Source of the DNA: Streptomyces flavotricini
Lineage (GTDB): Bacteria; Actinomycetota; Actinomycetes; Streptomycetales; Streptomycetaceae
DNA length: 64,000 bases
Reading direction: 5' to 3'
Assembly (NCBI RefSeq): GCF_020639365.1
Contig: NZ_JAINUL010000001.1
Coordinates: 7,341,046 to 7,405,045 of the forward strand
Positions 51,137-58,838 of this stretch are shown here, one piece after another (position 1 is the stretch's first letter; each line of letters starts with the position of its first letter). The notes under the pieces were generated by a model that was given only the letters and a program-made list of their open reading frames with translations, searched no databases and was not told where the DNA came from. A program made the translations under genes and the position numbers.

Positions 51137-51931
51137 GTGAAGATCGCCCTCATGGACTCCGGAATCGGCCTCCTCGCGGCGGCTGCCGAGATGCGGCGGC
51201 TGCGGCCCGACGCCGATCTCGTCCTCTCCTCTGACCCCGTCGGCATGCCTTGGGGCCCCCGTACGCCCGCCGATCTGACCGGGCGCGCCCTCGGCGTGGC
51301 CCGGGCCGCCGCCGGGCACCGGCCGGACGCGCTGATCGTGGCCTGCAACACCGCCACCGTGCACGCCCTGCCGACCCTCCGGGCCGAGCTCGAGCCCGGG
51401 ATCCCGGTGATCGGCACCGTGCCGGCGATCAAGCCCGCCGCCACCCCGGGCGGGCGCATGGCCATCTGGGCCACCCCCGCCACCACCGGCAGCCCCTACC
51501 AGCGCGGGCTGATCCGCGACTTCGCCACCGGGGCCCGGGTCACCGAGGTGCCCTGCCCGGGACTGGCCGACGCCGTCGAGGTGGGGGACGACGCCGCCAT
51601 CGCCGCTGCCGTCGCCGCGGCCGCCGCGCTGACCCCGGCCGACGTCACCGACGTCGTCCTCGGCTGCACCCACTACGAGCTCGTCGAGGTGTCCATCCGG
51701 GCCGCCCTGGCCGAGCGGACCGGCGGCACCCAGCTCCGCTACCACGGCTCCGCCGAGGCCGTCGCCGTACAGGCGCTGCGCCGCCTCGGCGCCCACCCCG
51801 AGCCGGGTCTGCCCCGTACCGGCACCCTGACCGTCCTGCTCAGCGGCCAGGAGGGCGCGCTCCCCGCGGCCGCGCTCGGGTACGCCGAAGGGCGGCTGCT
51901 CGCGGGCGAGGGCGCGGCCGTCGGGCGATGA
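51137..51931 (+). CDS. Aspartate/glutamate racemase family protein (glutamate racemase-like)
   Basis: A 264-residue protein similar to MurI. The catalytic Cys pair is present: C70 in IVACNTATVHAL and C177 in VLGCTHYELVEV. The N-terminal DSG (residues 7-9) matches the MurI DSGxGG start, though the second Gly is replaced (GIGLLA). It could make D-glutamate or be a variant racemase. The GTG is 6 bp after a TAAGGT box, so the transcript may be leaderless. Its stop overlaps the ATG of the next gene (ATGA), so the two are coupled. Confidence 0.85.
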   Translation: MKIALMDSGIGLLAAAAEMRRLRPDADLVLSSDPVGMPWGPRTPADLTGRALGVARAAAGHRPDALIVACNTATVHALPTLRAELEPGIPVIGTVPAIKPAATPGGRMAIWATPATTGSPYQRGLIRDFATGARVTEVPCPGLADAVEVGDDAAIAAAVAAAAALTPADVTDVVLGCTHYELVEVSIRAALAERTGGTQLRYHGSAEAVAVQALRRLGAHPEPGLPRTGTLTVLLSGQEGALPAAALGYAEGRLLAGEGAAVGR

Positions 51932-52334
51932 GCCCGCTGGGCCCGCTGGGCCCGCAGGACCTCGCCCTCGTCGAGGCCGCCACCGATCTGGCGCGGACCC
52001 GCTGCCACGGCGAGGACCACACCGTGGCGGCGGTGGCCCGCGCCCGGGACGGCCGGACCGCGCAGGGTCTGAACGTGTACCACTTCACCGGGGGCCCTGT
52101 GCCGAGCTCGTCGTCCTCGGCGCGGCCGCCGCGCGGGGCATCCGCCAGCTCGACACCACCGTCGCCGTCGGGGACCGCGAGCGGGGGGTGCTCCCGCCCT
52201 GCGGCCGCTGCCGCCAGGTGCTCCTCGACCTCCATCCCGGGCTGCGGGTCATCCTCGGATCCGGCGGCACCCTGCGCGCCGTGCCGGTGGCGGATCTGCT
52301 TCCCGAGCGCTACGTCCGCTCCGCCAGCGACTGA
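51928..52334 (+). pseudogene. Cytidine deaminase-like gene with a frameshift
   Basis: The first frame encodes MSPLGPLGPQDLALVEAA and on to NVYHFTGGP; the zinc site then continues only in another frame as CAELVVLGAAAARG, with PPCGRCRQVLLDLHP further on and the stop at 52332-52334. Both CAE and PCxxC motifs of a cytidine/blasticidin deaminase are intact across the join. One base is missing in the G5C3 tract at 52090-52097. In the first frame translation would run on to 52464 and lose the active site. The gene starts with ATGA overlap to the racemase-like gene. It could be a real mutation, a programmed shift, or a sequencing error. Confidence 0.8.
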
Positions 52335-53230
52335 GCGAGCGAGCGCAGCCCGTCCGCGTCCAGCACCCGGTCCCCGAACCCGGGCAGCGGCACGTGCAGC
52401 GGCGCCGTCCACTCCGGCGGGATCGCCGTCTGGCCGTAGTAGGCCCCGGCCAGGGTTCCGGTGACCGCCGCCACCGTGTCGGTGTCCCCGCCCAGGTCCA
52501 CGGCGGCCCGTACGGCCCCGGCGAAGGCGGTGGTCGTCCGCAGTGCCCACACCGCGGAGCCCAGGCAGGGCCATACCGCCCCGTTGAACTCGGTGGCCAG
52601 CCCCGGATGCCAGTCGGGGCCGAGGACGAACGCATACCGCTCGCGGTGGTCGGGGTGCACCGCGGCGAGCACCTCCGGGAGCGCGGCCAGCGGATCGCCC
52701 CCGTCGAGCATCACCCGTACGAGCTCGTGCAGTACGGCCGTACCCTCCCAGGCCGCCCGGTCGCCGTGGGTCAGGGCGGCGATCCGCCGGGCGGCGTCCA
52801 TCGTCCCCTCCCGTCCGGCGTCGGCGAAGTAGACCGCCGAGGTGGAGGCCCGCATCAGGGAACCGTTGCCGGCGGCCCGCGCGTTGATCTGGAAGTGCAG
52901 TGCGGCGGCGAGGTCCCAGGCCTCGCCGCTGGTCAGCACGTCCTCCGTCTGGAGACCGATGTCCTTCGGCTGGGCGGCCGCCCAGCGCTGGAACCGGTCG
53001 AAGACGTCGGGGAGTTCGAGGCCGCCGTGCTCCAGGAGGGATTCGCCGACCAGGACGGCCATCTGCGTGTCGTCGGTCGCCTCGCCGGGATCCCAGCCAC
53101 CGCCCCCGCGCATCTCCCGGCCGCGCGCGGTCAGTTCCCCGGCGGGCCCGAACTCGTAGGGGGCGCCGAGGGCGTCGCCGACGGCCGAGCCCAGAACGGC
53201 GCCCACGGCGCGGTCGAGTCGAGTGGTCAT
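52310..53230 (-). CDS. ADP-ribosylglycohydrolase family protein
   Basis: A 306-residue hydrolase that removes ADP-ribose from proteins or small molecules, using two Mg ions. The metal motifs are GEATDDTQMAVLVGESL near residue 50 and VDLGGDTDTVAAVTGTLAGAYYG near residue 250. The N-terminal GAVLGSAVGDALGAPYEF is typical. The ATG has GAGGAGG 6 bp upstream. Its 3' end overlaps the convergent deaminase gene by 25 bp. No toxin or ADP-ribosyltransferase gene is adjacent. Confidence 0.93.
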   Translation of the reverse strand: MTTRLDRAVGAVLGSAVGDALGAPYEFGPAGELTARGREMRGGGGWDPGEATDDTQMAVLVGESLLEHGGLELPDVFDRFQRWAAAQPKDIGLQTEDVLTSGEAWDLAAALHFQINARAAGNGSLMRASTSAVYFADAGREGTMDAARRIAALTHGDRAAWEGTAVLHELVRVMLDGGDPLAALPEVLAAVHPDHRERYAFVLGPDWHPGLATEFNGAVWPCLGSAVWALRTTTAFAGAVRAAVDLGGDTDTVAAVTGTLAGAYYGQTAIPPEWTAPLHVPLPGFGDRVLDADGLRSLAQSLAERT

Positions 53231-53422
53231 GATTCCTCCTCGGGCGGTTCGGGGCATACACAGGCCAGTACACCGCGTCCGAAGCCGTCGAGGTCGTGGA
53301 ATCCGTCGAGGTCGCCGGGGCCGGCGGCGACGAGGGCGTCCGGTGTGCCGGCGGGCGGGTGCGGGATCGCGCCCTGCGCGGCCCGCCGTGCGGCCGTGCT
53401 GTCCCGGCGGCCGCGGCCGCGC

Positions 53423-53902
53423 CTACGCCTCCCGCGAGCGGGGCTGAAGGGCGGTGGGCGGGACGTCCTCGATGTGGGTCAGGAAGATCCATAGGTGGCC
53501 GAACGGATCGCGCAGGATGGCGGTGCGGTCGCCGTGGAACTGGTCCGCCGGGGGCTGGAGCAGGTCCGCGCCCTCCGCCACCGCCGTGCGGACGAGCGCG
53601 TCCACGTCCGGTACGTACACGTGCAGCGCCGTCGAGGTGCCGCCGAGTGGCGACGGGGCGGTGAACGGGCCTCCGGAGACGTCCCCGAGCATCAGCACCG
53701 CCCCCGCTATCCGGATCTCGGCGTGCATCACCCCGCCCTCGGGGTGGGCGAGCCGGATGTCCTCGACGGCACCGAAGGCCCGGCCGTAGAAGGAGAGTGC
53801 GGCGGGCGCGTCCGACACCATGATGTGCGGTACGACCGCCGTCCGGTAGCGCTCCGGGGCGGTGCTCTCCGTGGTGCCGCGGGTGTTCTTTCGACTGGTC
53901 AT
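53423..53902 (-). CDS. VOC (glyoxalase/PhnB-like) family protein
   Basis: A 159-residue protein with the paired beta-alpha-beta-beta-beta units of the VOC fold: VVPHIMVSDAPAALSFYGRAFGAVE, then LHVYVPDVDALVRTAVAEGADLL and DRTAILRDPFGHLWIFLTHIED. It could be a metal-dependent dioxygenase, an isomerase or a drug-binding protein. An earlier ATG in frame lies within the -10 region of the promoter, so the second ATG, 7 bp after TATGGT, is used. A perfect SoxR-like box in the promoter suggests control by redox-active compounds. Confidence 0.85.
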   Translation of the reverse strand: MTSRKNTRGTTESTAPERYRTAVVPHIMVSDAPAALSFYGRAFGAVEDIRLAHPEGGVMHAEIRIAGAVLMLGDVSGGPFTAPSPLGGTSTALHVYVPDVDALVRTAVAEGADLLQPPADQFHGDRTAILRDPFGHLWIFLTHIEDVPPTALQPRSREA

Positions 53903-53909
53903 GTGGGCG

Positions 53910-53940
53910 ACCATAAAACCTCAAGTTTGCTTGAGGTCAA
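53910..53940 (-). promoter_or_regulatory. SoxR-type promoter
   Basis: On the minus strand TTGACC and TATGGT are 19 bp apart, the long spacer of MerR-family promoters. The spacer holds the perfect 18-bp palindrome CCTCAAG-TTTG-CTTGAGG (53919-53936), which closely matches the known SoxR box. No soxR gene is present in the window, so the regulator is elsewhere. The transcript should start at the VOC gene ATG, i.e. be leaderless. Confidence 0.8.
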
Positions 53941-54026
53941 GCACGGGCGGACGAGCGTACGACGCGCCCGCGCCGACTGGCCCAGAGGCGGTGCCGCACA
54001 TGCGGAACGTGAGTAGGCTGCTACAC

Positions 54027-54542
54027 ATGACGGTTCACCCCCCGGGTCCGCTGTGGACGGGACGGGCCTCCAACCGCGTGCAATGGCTGCTCGCCGCAGC
54101 CGGCGCGGCCTGTCTCGCACTCGGCGTCCAGCTCGCCGTCGACTCGAACTGGACCTCCGGTTTCGTCCCGCTCCTGATGTCCGTGATCGGCTGCCTCGCC
54201 GCCGGACTGCTGATCCTCTACGGCACCCTCGCCTTCGTGCACGTCGCCGTCACCGTCGACGCCGAGGCGATGGAGGTCCGCTGCGGCCACATGGGGCTGC
54301 CCCGCCGCAAGATCCGGCTCACGGAGGTGGCCTCCGCCGAGTTCGTCCCCCGGATCACCCCCCAGCAGTGGGGCGGCTGGGGCTACCGCTGGCGGCCCGA
54401 AAGGGGAACCGCAGTCATCGTCCGCCGCGGCGAGGGAGTGGAGCTGCGGCTGGACGACGGCAAGGTGTTCACCGTCACCGTCGACGACGCCGAGAACGCG
54501 GTCCGGGTCATCCGCACCCACCTGCGTGCCCTTGCCCGCTGA
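54027..54542 (+). CDS. Two-span membrane protein with a PH-like C-terminal domain
   Basis: A 171-residue protein. Two transmembrane helices (WLLAAAGAACLALGVQLAV and VPLLMSVIGCLAAGLLILYGTLAF) precede a soluble domain of about 95 residues with strands such as VAVTVDAEAMEVRC, IRLTEVASAEFVP and GTAVIVRRGEGVELRLDDGKVFTVTVDD. This has the look of a bacterial PH/DUF3093-type domain. TAGGCT lies 7 bp before the ATG, so the message is probably leaderless. Function unknown; it precedes lnt by 42 bp. Confidence 0.8.
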   Translation: MTVHPPGPLWTGRASNRVQWLLAAAGAACLALGVQLAVDSNWTSGFVPLLMSVIGCLAAGLLILYGTLAFVHVAVTVDAEAMEVRCGHMGLPRRKIRLTEVASAEFVPRITPQQWGGWGYRWRPERGTAVIVRRGEGVELRLDDGKVFTVTVDDAENAVRVIRTHLRALAR

Positions 54543-54584
54543 GGGTCCTCCCGCGGCCGCGGGCGGGCACGTACACTCCGGCAG

Positions 54585-56180
54585 ATGAGCAGCAGCATCA
54601 CCGCAGAGCACGGACCCGGCACCGCCGGCGAAGCGGAATCCGGAACCCCGGCCGCACCCGCCTGGAAGGGCTGGCCGCTGCGCGCCGCCCTCGCCACCGG
54701 CTCCGGCGTGCTGCTCTACCTGAGCTTCCCGCCCCGCCCCCTGTGGTGGCTGGCCCCCTTCGCCCTCGCCCTGCTCGGCGCCTGCCTCCGCGGCCGCCGC
54801 GCCCGCGCCGGCTTCGGCCTCGGCTTCCTGCACGGCCTGGGCTTCCTGCTGCCGCTGCTCATCTGGACCGGCGAGGGCGTCGGCCCGATCCCGTGGCTGG
54901 CACTCGCCACCCTCGAAGCCCTCCTGATCGGCCTCACCGGCCTCGGCATCGCCCTGGTCAGCCGGCTCCCCGCCTGGCCGCTGTGGGGCGCGGCCGTCTG
55001 GACCGCCGGCGAGGCGCTGCGCGCCCGGGCCCCCTTCGGCGGCTTCCCCTGGGGCAAGCTCGCCTTCGGCCAGGCCGACGGCGTCTTCCTCCCGCTCGCC
55101 GCACTCGGCGGCACCCCGCTGCTCTCCTTCGCCGTTGCCCTGTGCGGATTCGGGCTGTACGAGGCCCTGCGCGTCGGCGCCGACACCCGGCGGGCCACCG
55201 CCACGCTGCTCGCCGCGACCGCCGTGGCCGCCCCGCTCGCCGGGGCGCTCGCCGCCCGGCCGCTGGTCTCCGACGCCGCCGAGGAGGGCACCGCGGTGGC
55301 CGCCGTGGTCCAGGGCAACGTCCCGCGCGCCGGGTTCGACTTCAACGCCCAGCGCCGCGCCGTCCTCGACAACCACGCCAACCGCACGCTCCAGCTCGCC
55401 GCGGACGTCAAGGCGGGCCGGGTCCCGAAGCCCGACTTCGTCGTCTGGCCGGAGAACTCCTCCGACATCGACCCGTACACCCAGCCCGACGCGTACGAGG
55501 TCATCGACAACGCGGTCAAGGCCATCGGAGTGCCGGTCGCGATCGGCACCGTACTGGCCCCGGAGACCGGCCCGCTGCGCAACACGATGATCTTGTGGGA
55601 CCCGGTGAAGGGGCCGGTCGACACGTACGACAAGCGCAAGATCCAGCCCTTCGGAGAGCGCATCCCGATGCGGTCCTTCGTCCGGCTCTTCAGCTCGGAC
55701 GTGGACCGGGTGCAGCGCGACTTCGGCCCCGGCAAGGAGCCGGGCGTCTTCGCCATGGAGGGCAGCGCGGTCGGCATGGTGACCTGCTTCGAGGCCGCCT
55801 TCGACGACGCCGTGCGCTCCACCGTCCAGGACGGGGCGCAGGTGGTCGCCGTACCGAGCAACAACGCCACGTTCGGCCGCTCCCAGATGACGTACCAGCA
55901 GCTCGCGATGGACCGGGTCCGGGCGGTCGAGCACAGCCGGACCGTGCTCGTGCCCGTCACCAGCGGTGTCAGCGCCGTGATCCGGCCCGACGGGCAGATC
56001 GTCCAGGAGACGAAGATGTTCACGGCGGACGCGCTGGTCGAGCGGATCCCGCTGCGCTCCACGCAGACCCCGGCCACCCGCTTCGGGCCGCTGCCGGAGT
56101 ACGCGCTGCTCCTGGTCGCCGCGGGCGGCCTCGGCTGGACCCTCGCCCGCAGGATCCGGTCCCGCGGGACGGCCGCCTGA
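54585..56180 (+). CDS. lnt: Apolipoprotein N-acyltransferase
   Basis: A 531-residue membrane enzyme that adds the third acyl chain to lipoproteins. The N-terminal half has several transmembrane segments (VLLYLSFPPRPLWWLAPFALALLGA and others), and the C-terminal half is a CN-hydrolase domain with the triad Glu in VVWPENSSDID, Lys in YDKRKIQPFGERIPM and Cys in GMVTCFEAAFDDA. TACACT lies exactly 7 bp before the ATG, so a leaderless transcript is likely. A 17-bp tandem duplication covers the stop codon. The DUF305 lipoprotein elsewhere in the window would be a substrate of this pathway. Confidence 0.95.
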   Translation: MSSSITAEHGPGTAGEAESGTPAAPAWKGWPLRAALATGSGVLLYLSFPPRPLWWLAPFALALLGACLRGRRARAGFGLGFLHGLGFLLPLLIWTGEGVGPIPWLALATLEALLIGLTGLGIALVSRLPAWPLWGAAVWTAGEALRARAPFGGFPWGKLAFGQADGVFLPLAALGGTPLLSFAVALCGFGLYEALRVGADTRRATATLLAATAVAAPLAGALAARPLVSDAAEEGTAVAAVVQGNVPRAGFDFNAQRRAVLDNHANRTLQLAADVKAGRVPKPDFVVWPENSSDIDPYTQPDAYEVIDNAVKAIGVPVAIGTVLAPETGPLRNTMILWDPVKGPVDTYDKRKIQPFGERIPMRSFVRLFSSDVDRVQRDFGPGKEPGVFAMEGSAVGMVTCFEAAFDDAVRSTVQDGAQVVAVPSNNATFGRSQMTYQQLAMDRVRAVEHSRTVLVPVTSGVSAVIRPDGQIVQETKMFTADALVERIPLRSTQTPATRFGPLPEYALLLVAAGGLGWTLARRIRSRGTAA

Positions 56181-56200
56181 CCCGGACGGCCGCCTGACCC
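56167..56200 (+). repeat. 17-bp perfect tandem duplication at the end of lnt
   Basis: GGACGGCCGCCTGACCC occurs twice in a row, the first copy containing the lnt stop codon. The identical copies suggest a recent slippage event. The reading frame is not affected because the stop lies in the first copy. Confidence 0.85.
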
Positions 56201-56256
56201 GGGACGGGCGGACCGCCCGGCCGCGGTCACTGCCCGCGGCCTCGTAGGGTCGGGGT

Positions 56257-57117
56257 ATGACCACACCTGAGTTCATCCGCCAGATCCGCGCCTCCGCCGG
56301 GAACCAGCTGCTCCTGCTGCCCGGGGTCACCGCCATCGTCTTCGACGACCACGGGCGGGTCCTGCTCGGCCGCCGCTCCGACACCGGACGCTGGTCCGTG
56401 GTCGGCGGTATCGCGGAGCCGGGGGAGCAGCCCGCGCAGACGGCGGTGCGCGAGGTGTACGAGGAGACGGCGGTGCAGTGCGTCCCGGAGCGGGTGGTGC
56501 TGGTCCAGATGCTCGAACCGATCACGTACCCGAACGGCGACGTCTGCCAGTTCCAGGACATCACCTTCCGCTGCCGCGCCACCGGCGGCGAGGCCCGCGT
56601 CAACGACAGCGAGTCGCTGGAGGTGGCCTGGTTCGAGGTGGACGCCCTGCCCGAGCTGGAGCCCTTCGCGGTGGACCGCATCCACCGGGCCCGCCACGCG
56701 GCCCCCACCTGGTTCGCACCGATGCCGGGCGCGACGGCTGAGAACGCCGTGCCGGACGAGGACCCCGAAGCGCTGCGCGCCGAACTGGAACGGGCGCGCG
56801 CCGAGCGCGACGCGGCCCTGAGCGACATCGGTCGGCTGCGGATCCAGCTCGAGTCCCTGAAGCAACCGAGCGACGCCACGGCGGCGAGCTGGTCGCGGAT
56901 CGACTACCTGATCCTCGGGGGCCGAAGGATCCAGGCCGTGCAGAAGATCCGGGAGGAGTTCGGCACGAGCCTGCCGGAGGCGGTCGAACTGCTCGGCAAC
57001 CGTCTCGCGAGGCTCCAGGAGGAGCGGCCGGACGATTTCCACACGGACACCGTCGACCCGGGGCAGCCCGGCGGGCGGGGTGGGGGTCAGCCGGCGGAGA
57101 CCGCCGCCTCGCGGTAG
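56257..57117 (+). CDS. Nudix hydrolase with coiled coil and L7/L12-like C-terminal domain
   Basis: A 286-residue protein. Residues 15-150 form a Nudix domain with the box GGIAEPGEQPAQTAVREVYEETAV. Residues about 168-205 are a coiled coil (LRAELERARAERDAALSDIGRL). Residues about 213-260 (GGRRIQAVQKIREEFGTSLPEAVELLG) resemble the C-terminal domain of ribosomal protein L7/L12. The Nudix part would hydrolyse a nucleoside diphosphate derivative and the tail may bind a partner or a GTPase. TAGGGT lies 6 bp before the ATG. The last 31 bp overlap the convergent protease gene. Confidence 0.85.
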   Translation: MTTPEFIRQIRASAGNQLLLLPGVTAIVFDDHGRVLLGRRSDTGRWSVVGGIAEPGEQPAQTAVREVYEETAVQCVPERVVLVQMLEPITYPNGDVCQFQDITFRCRATGGEARVNDSESLEVAWFEVDALPELEPFAVDRIHRARHAAPTWFAPMPGATAENAVPDEDPEALRAELERARAERDAALSDIGRLRIQLESLKQPSDATAASWSRIDYLILGGRRIQAVQKIREEFGTSLPEAVELLGNRLARLQEERPDDFHTDTVDPGQPGGRGGGQPAETAASR

Positions 57118-57863
57118 AGCTCCAGGGCCTGGTCGTCCATGACCGCGCTGTACGAGACCTCCGGGACCGTGCCGCCGCCCTCGTAGCCGCCGAGGACGCC
57201 GGCCAGGGCGCCGTCCGCAAGCCAGGGGCTGCCGCTCGTGCCGCCGCTGAGGTCGGGGCAGTCGATCCGGCGCTGGGTCCCGGAGAACAGGCTCGTGGCG
57301 TTCGCGCAGCGCAGCGGGGCCTCGTCGCTGCTGGGGTAGCCGAGGATCGTCACCGTCACGTCGTCCGGCTGCCCGGTGGCCACCGGGAAGCCGCCCACCG
57401 CGTCCTCGATGCGGGCCGTGCCGCCGTCCGCCGGGGCGACCGTCGCGAAGGCGATGTCCTCGTCCGGGTCCCGGCCGTCCGTCCAACCCTGGGCGATGGA
57501 CACGCCCGTCAGCTTCCACGTCCCGTACGGGGCCTTGCCGTCCCGGTAGCCCGGCGCGAACACGGTGGTGTCCGGATCGTCCAGGCAGTGTGCGGCGGTC
57601 GCGATCACGTTGCGGTCGTCGCTGTGCACCACGGCCGCCGTGCAGAAGTGCCCGCCGTCGAGGGAGCCCGCGAACAGCGCGCCCACCCGGTTCGCCGTCG
57701 GATCGGACCCGGCCTCGGCGGTGACCCCCAGCGGCGGCACGGCCGCCGCGTCGGGCAGGTCCACGCTCAGCAGCGCGGCCATCGCGGCCAGCGCCAGCAG
57801 GATCCGGGACGCCCGCCGGGTGCGGGCGCTGTGGGCCGGTCGAGGAAGCATGCGGGGGATCAT
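57087..57863 (-). CDS. Secreted trypsin-like serine protease
   Basis: A 258-residue exported protease. The signal peptide (RRASRILLALAAMAALLSV, cleavage around DAAAVP) is followed by the chymotrypsin-fold triad: His in VIATAAHCLDD, Asp in DEDIAFATV and Ser in LSGGTSGSPWLADG. Two Cys pairs are plausible disulfides. The ATG has GGGGAGG 8 bp upstream. Its 3' end overlaps the Nudix gene by 31 bp. Substrate unknown; these enzymes are common among secreted proteases of streptomycetes. Confidence 0.93.
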   Translation of the reverse strand: MIPRMLPRPAHSARTRRASRILLALAAMAALLSVDLPDAAAVPPLGVTAEAGSDPTANRVGALFAGSLDGGHFCTAAVVHSDDRNVIATAAHCLDDPDTTVFAPGYRDGKAPYGTWKLTGVSIAQGWTDGRDPDEDIAFATVAPADGGTARIEDAVGGFPVATGQPDDVTVTILGYPSSDEAPLRCANATSLFSGTQRRIDCPDLSGGTSGSPWLADGALAGVLGGYEGGGTVPEVSYSAVMDDQALELYREAAVSAG

Positions 57864-58004
57864 GCCCCGAGCCTCCCCACGGAAGCTATGCCCGGAGCCT
57901 CGTATTCCATATGAATGTCCTGTGAATCCGGGCTCCGCAGGCGGCCGCCCGCCGCGCGGGCGAGACTGGCAGGGGCGGCAGGGGGGTCCAGGAGGTGTCC
58001 CCCC

Positions 58005-58820
58005 ATGACCGCACAGCACCGCACGCCCGTGATGTTCATCCATGGCCTCTGGCTGCATTCCACGAGCTGGGAGGGGTGGGCCGACGCCTTCCGGGAGGCC
58101 GGCTACGAGCCCGTCCTGCCGGAGTGGCCCGGGGTCCCGGACACCGTCGCCGAGGCCCGCCGCCGTCCCGACGACCAGGCCGGGGTGGGACTCGTCGAGA
58201 TCTCCGACGCGCACGCCAAGGTGATCCGCGAGCTGCCCGCCCGGCCCGTCCTCGTCGGGCACTCGGTCGGCGGGTTCATCGCCCAGCACCTGCTGGGCCA
58301 GGGTCTCGCAGAGGCAGCCGTCGCCATCTGCCCCGGGCAGATCAAGGGCGTCAAGGCCATCGCCCCGGCCCAGGCCAGGTCGACGTTGGCCGTCCTGCAC
58401 AATCCGGGCAACACCCGCCGGTCCGTCTCCCTCAACCGCGAGCAGTTCCGCTACGGCTTCGCCAACGCCGTCTCCGAGGAGGAGTCCGAGGAGCTCTACG
58501 ACGAGTGGACCATCCCGAGCACCGCCCGGCCGCTGTTCCAGCTGGCCCTCGGCAACTTCACCCCGCACTCCCCGACGAAGGTCGACACCGGGAACGAGAG
58601 CCGCGGCCCGCTGCTCCTGATGTCCGGCCGGCTCGACCACACCGTCCCGGACCTGCTGACCCGCTCGACCTACAAGCAGTACCGCGACTCGCACGCGACC
58701 ACCGAGTACCAGTGCTTCGAGGACCGCGGCCACTCCCTGATCGTCGACCACGGCTGGCCGGACCTGGCCCGCGCCTCACTGTCCTGGCTCGACTCCCACA
58801 CCGCCGCCGCGGCCGCGTGA
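58005..58820 (+). CDS. Alpha/beta hydrolase
   Basis: A 271-residue soluble hydrolase. The opening strand and oxyanion loop are PVMFIHGLWLHSTSWEGW; the nucleophile elbow is LVGHSVGGFIAQHL (Ser at about residue 85); the acid is in MSGRLDHTVPDLL and the His in FEDRGHSLIVDHG. The ATG has GGAGG 9 bp upstream; an in-frame start further up has a Arg/Pro-rich segment that looks non-native. No signal peptide. Substrate unknown. Confidence 0.92.
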   Translation: MTAQHRTPVMFIHGLWLHSTSWEGWADAFREAGYEPVLPEWPGVPDTVAEARRRPDDQAGVGLVEISDAHAKVIRELPARPVLVGHSVGGFIAQHLLGQGLAEAAVAICPGQIKGVKAIAPAQARSTLAVLHNPGNTRRSVSLNREQFRYGFANAVSEEESEELYDEWTIPSTARPLFQLALGNFTPHSPTKVDTGNESRGPLLLMSGRLDHTVPDLLTRSTYKQYRDSHATTEYQCFEDRGHSLIVDHGWPDLARASLSWLDSHTAAAAA

Positions 58821-58838
58821 ACGGTTCCCGGGCCGTGT

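Noticed and set aside
54021..56879. Very long open frame on the minus strand opposite lnt
   Set aside because: It is antisense to a clear lnt gene, has no ribosome site and shows a composition-driven bias; open frames opposite genes are common at this G+C content.
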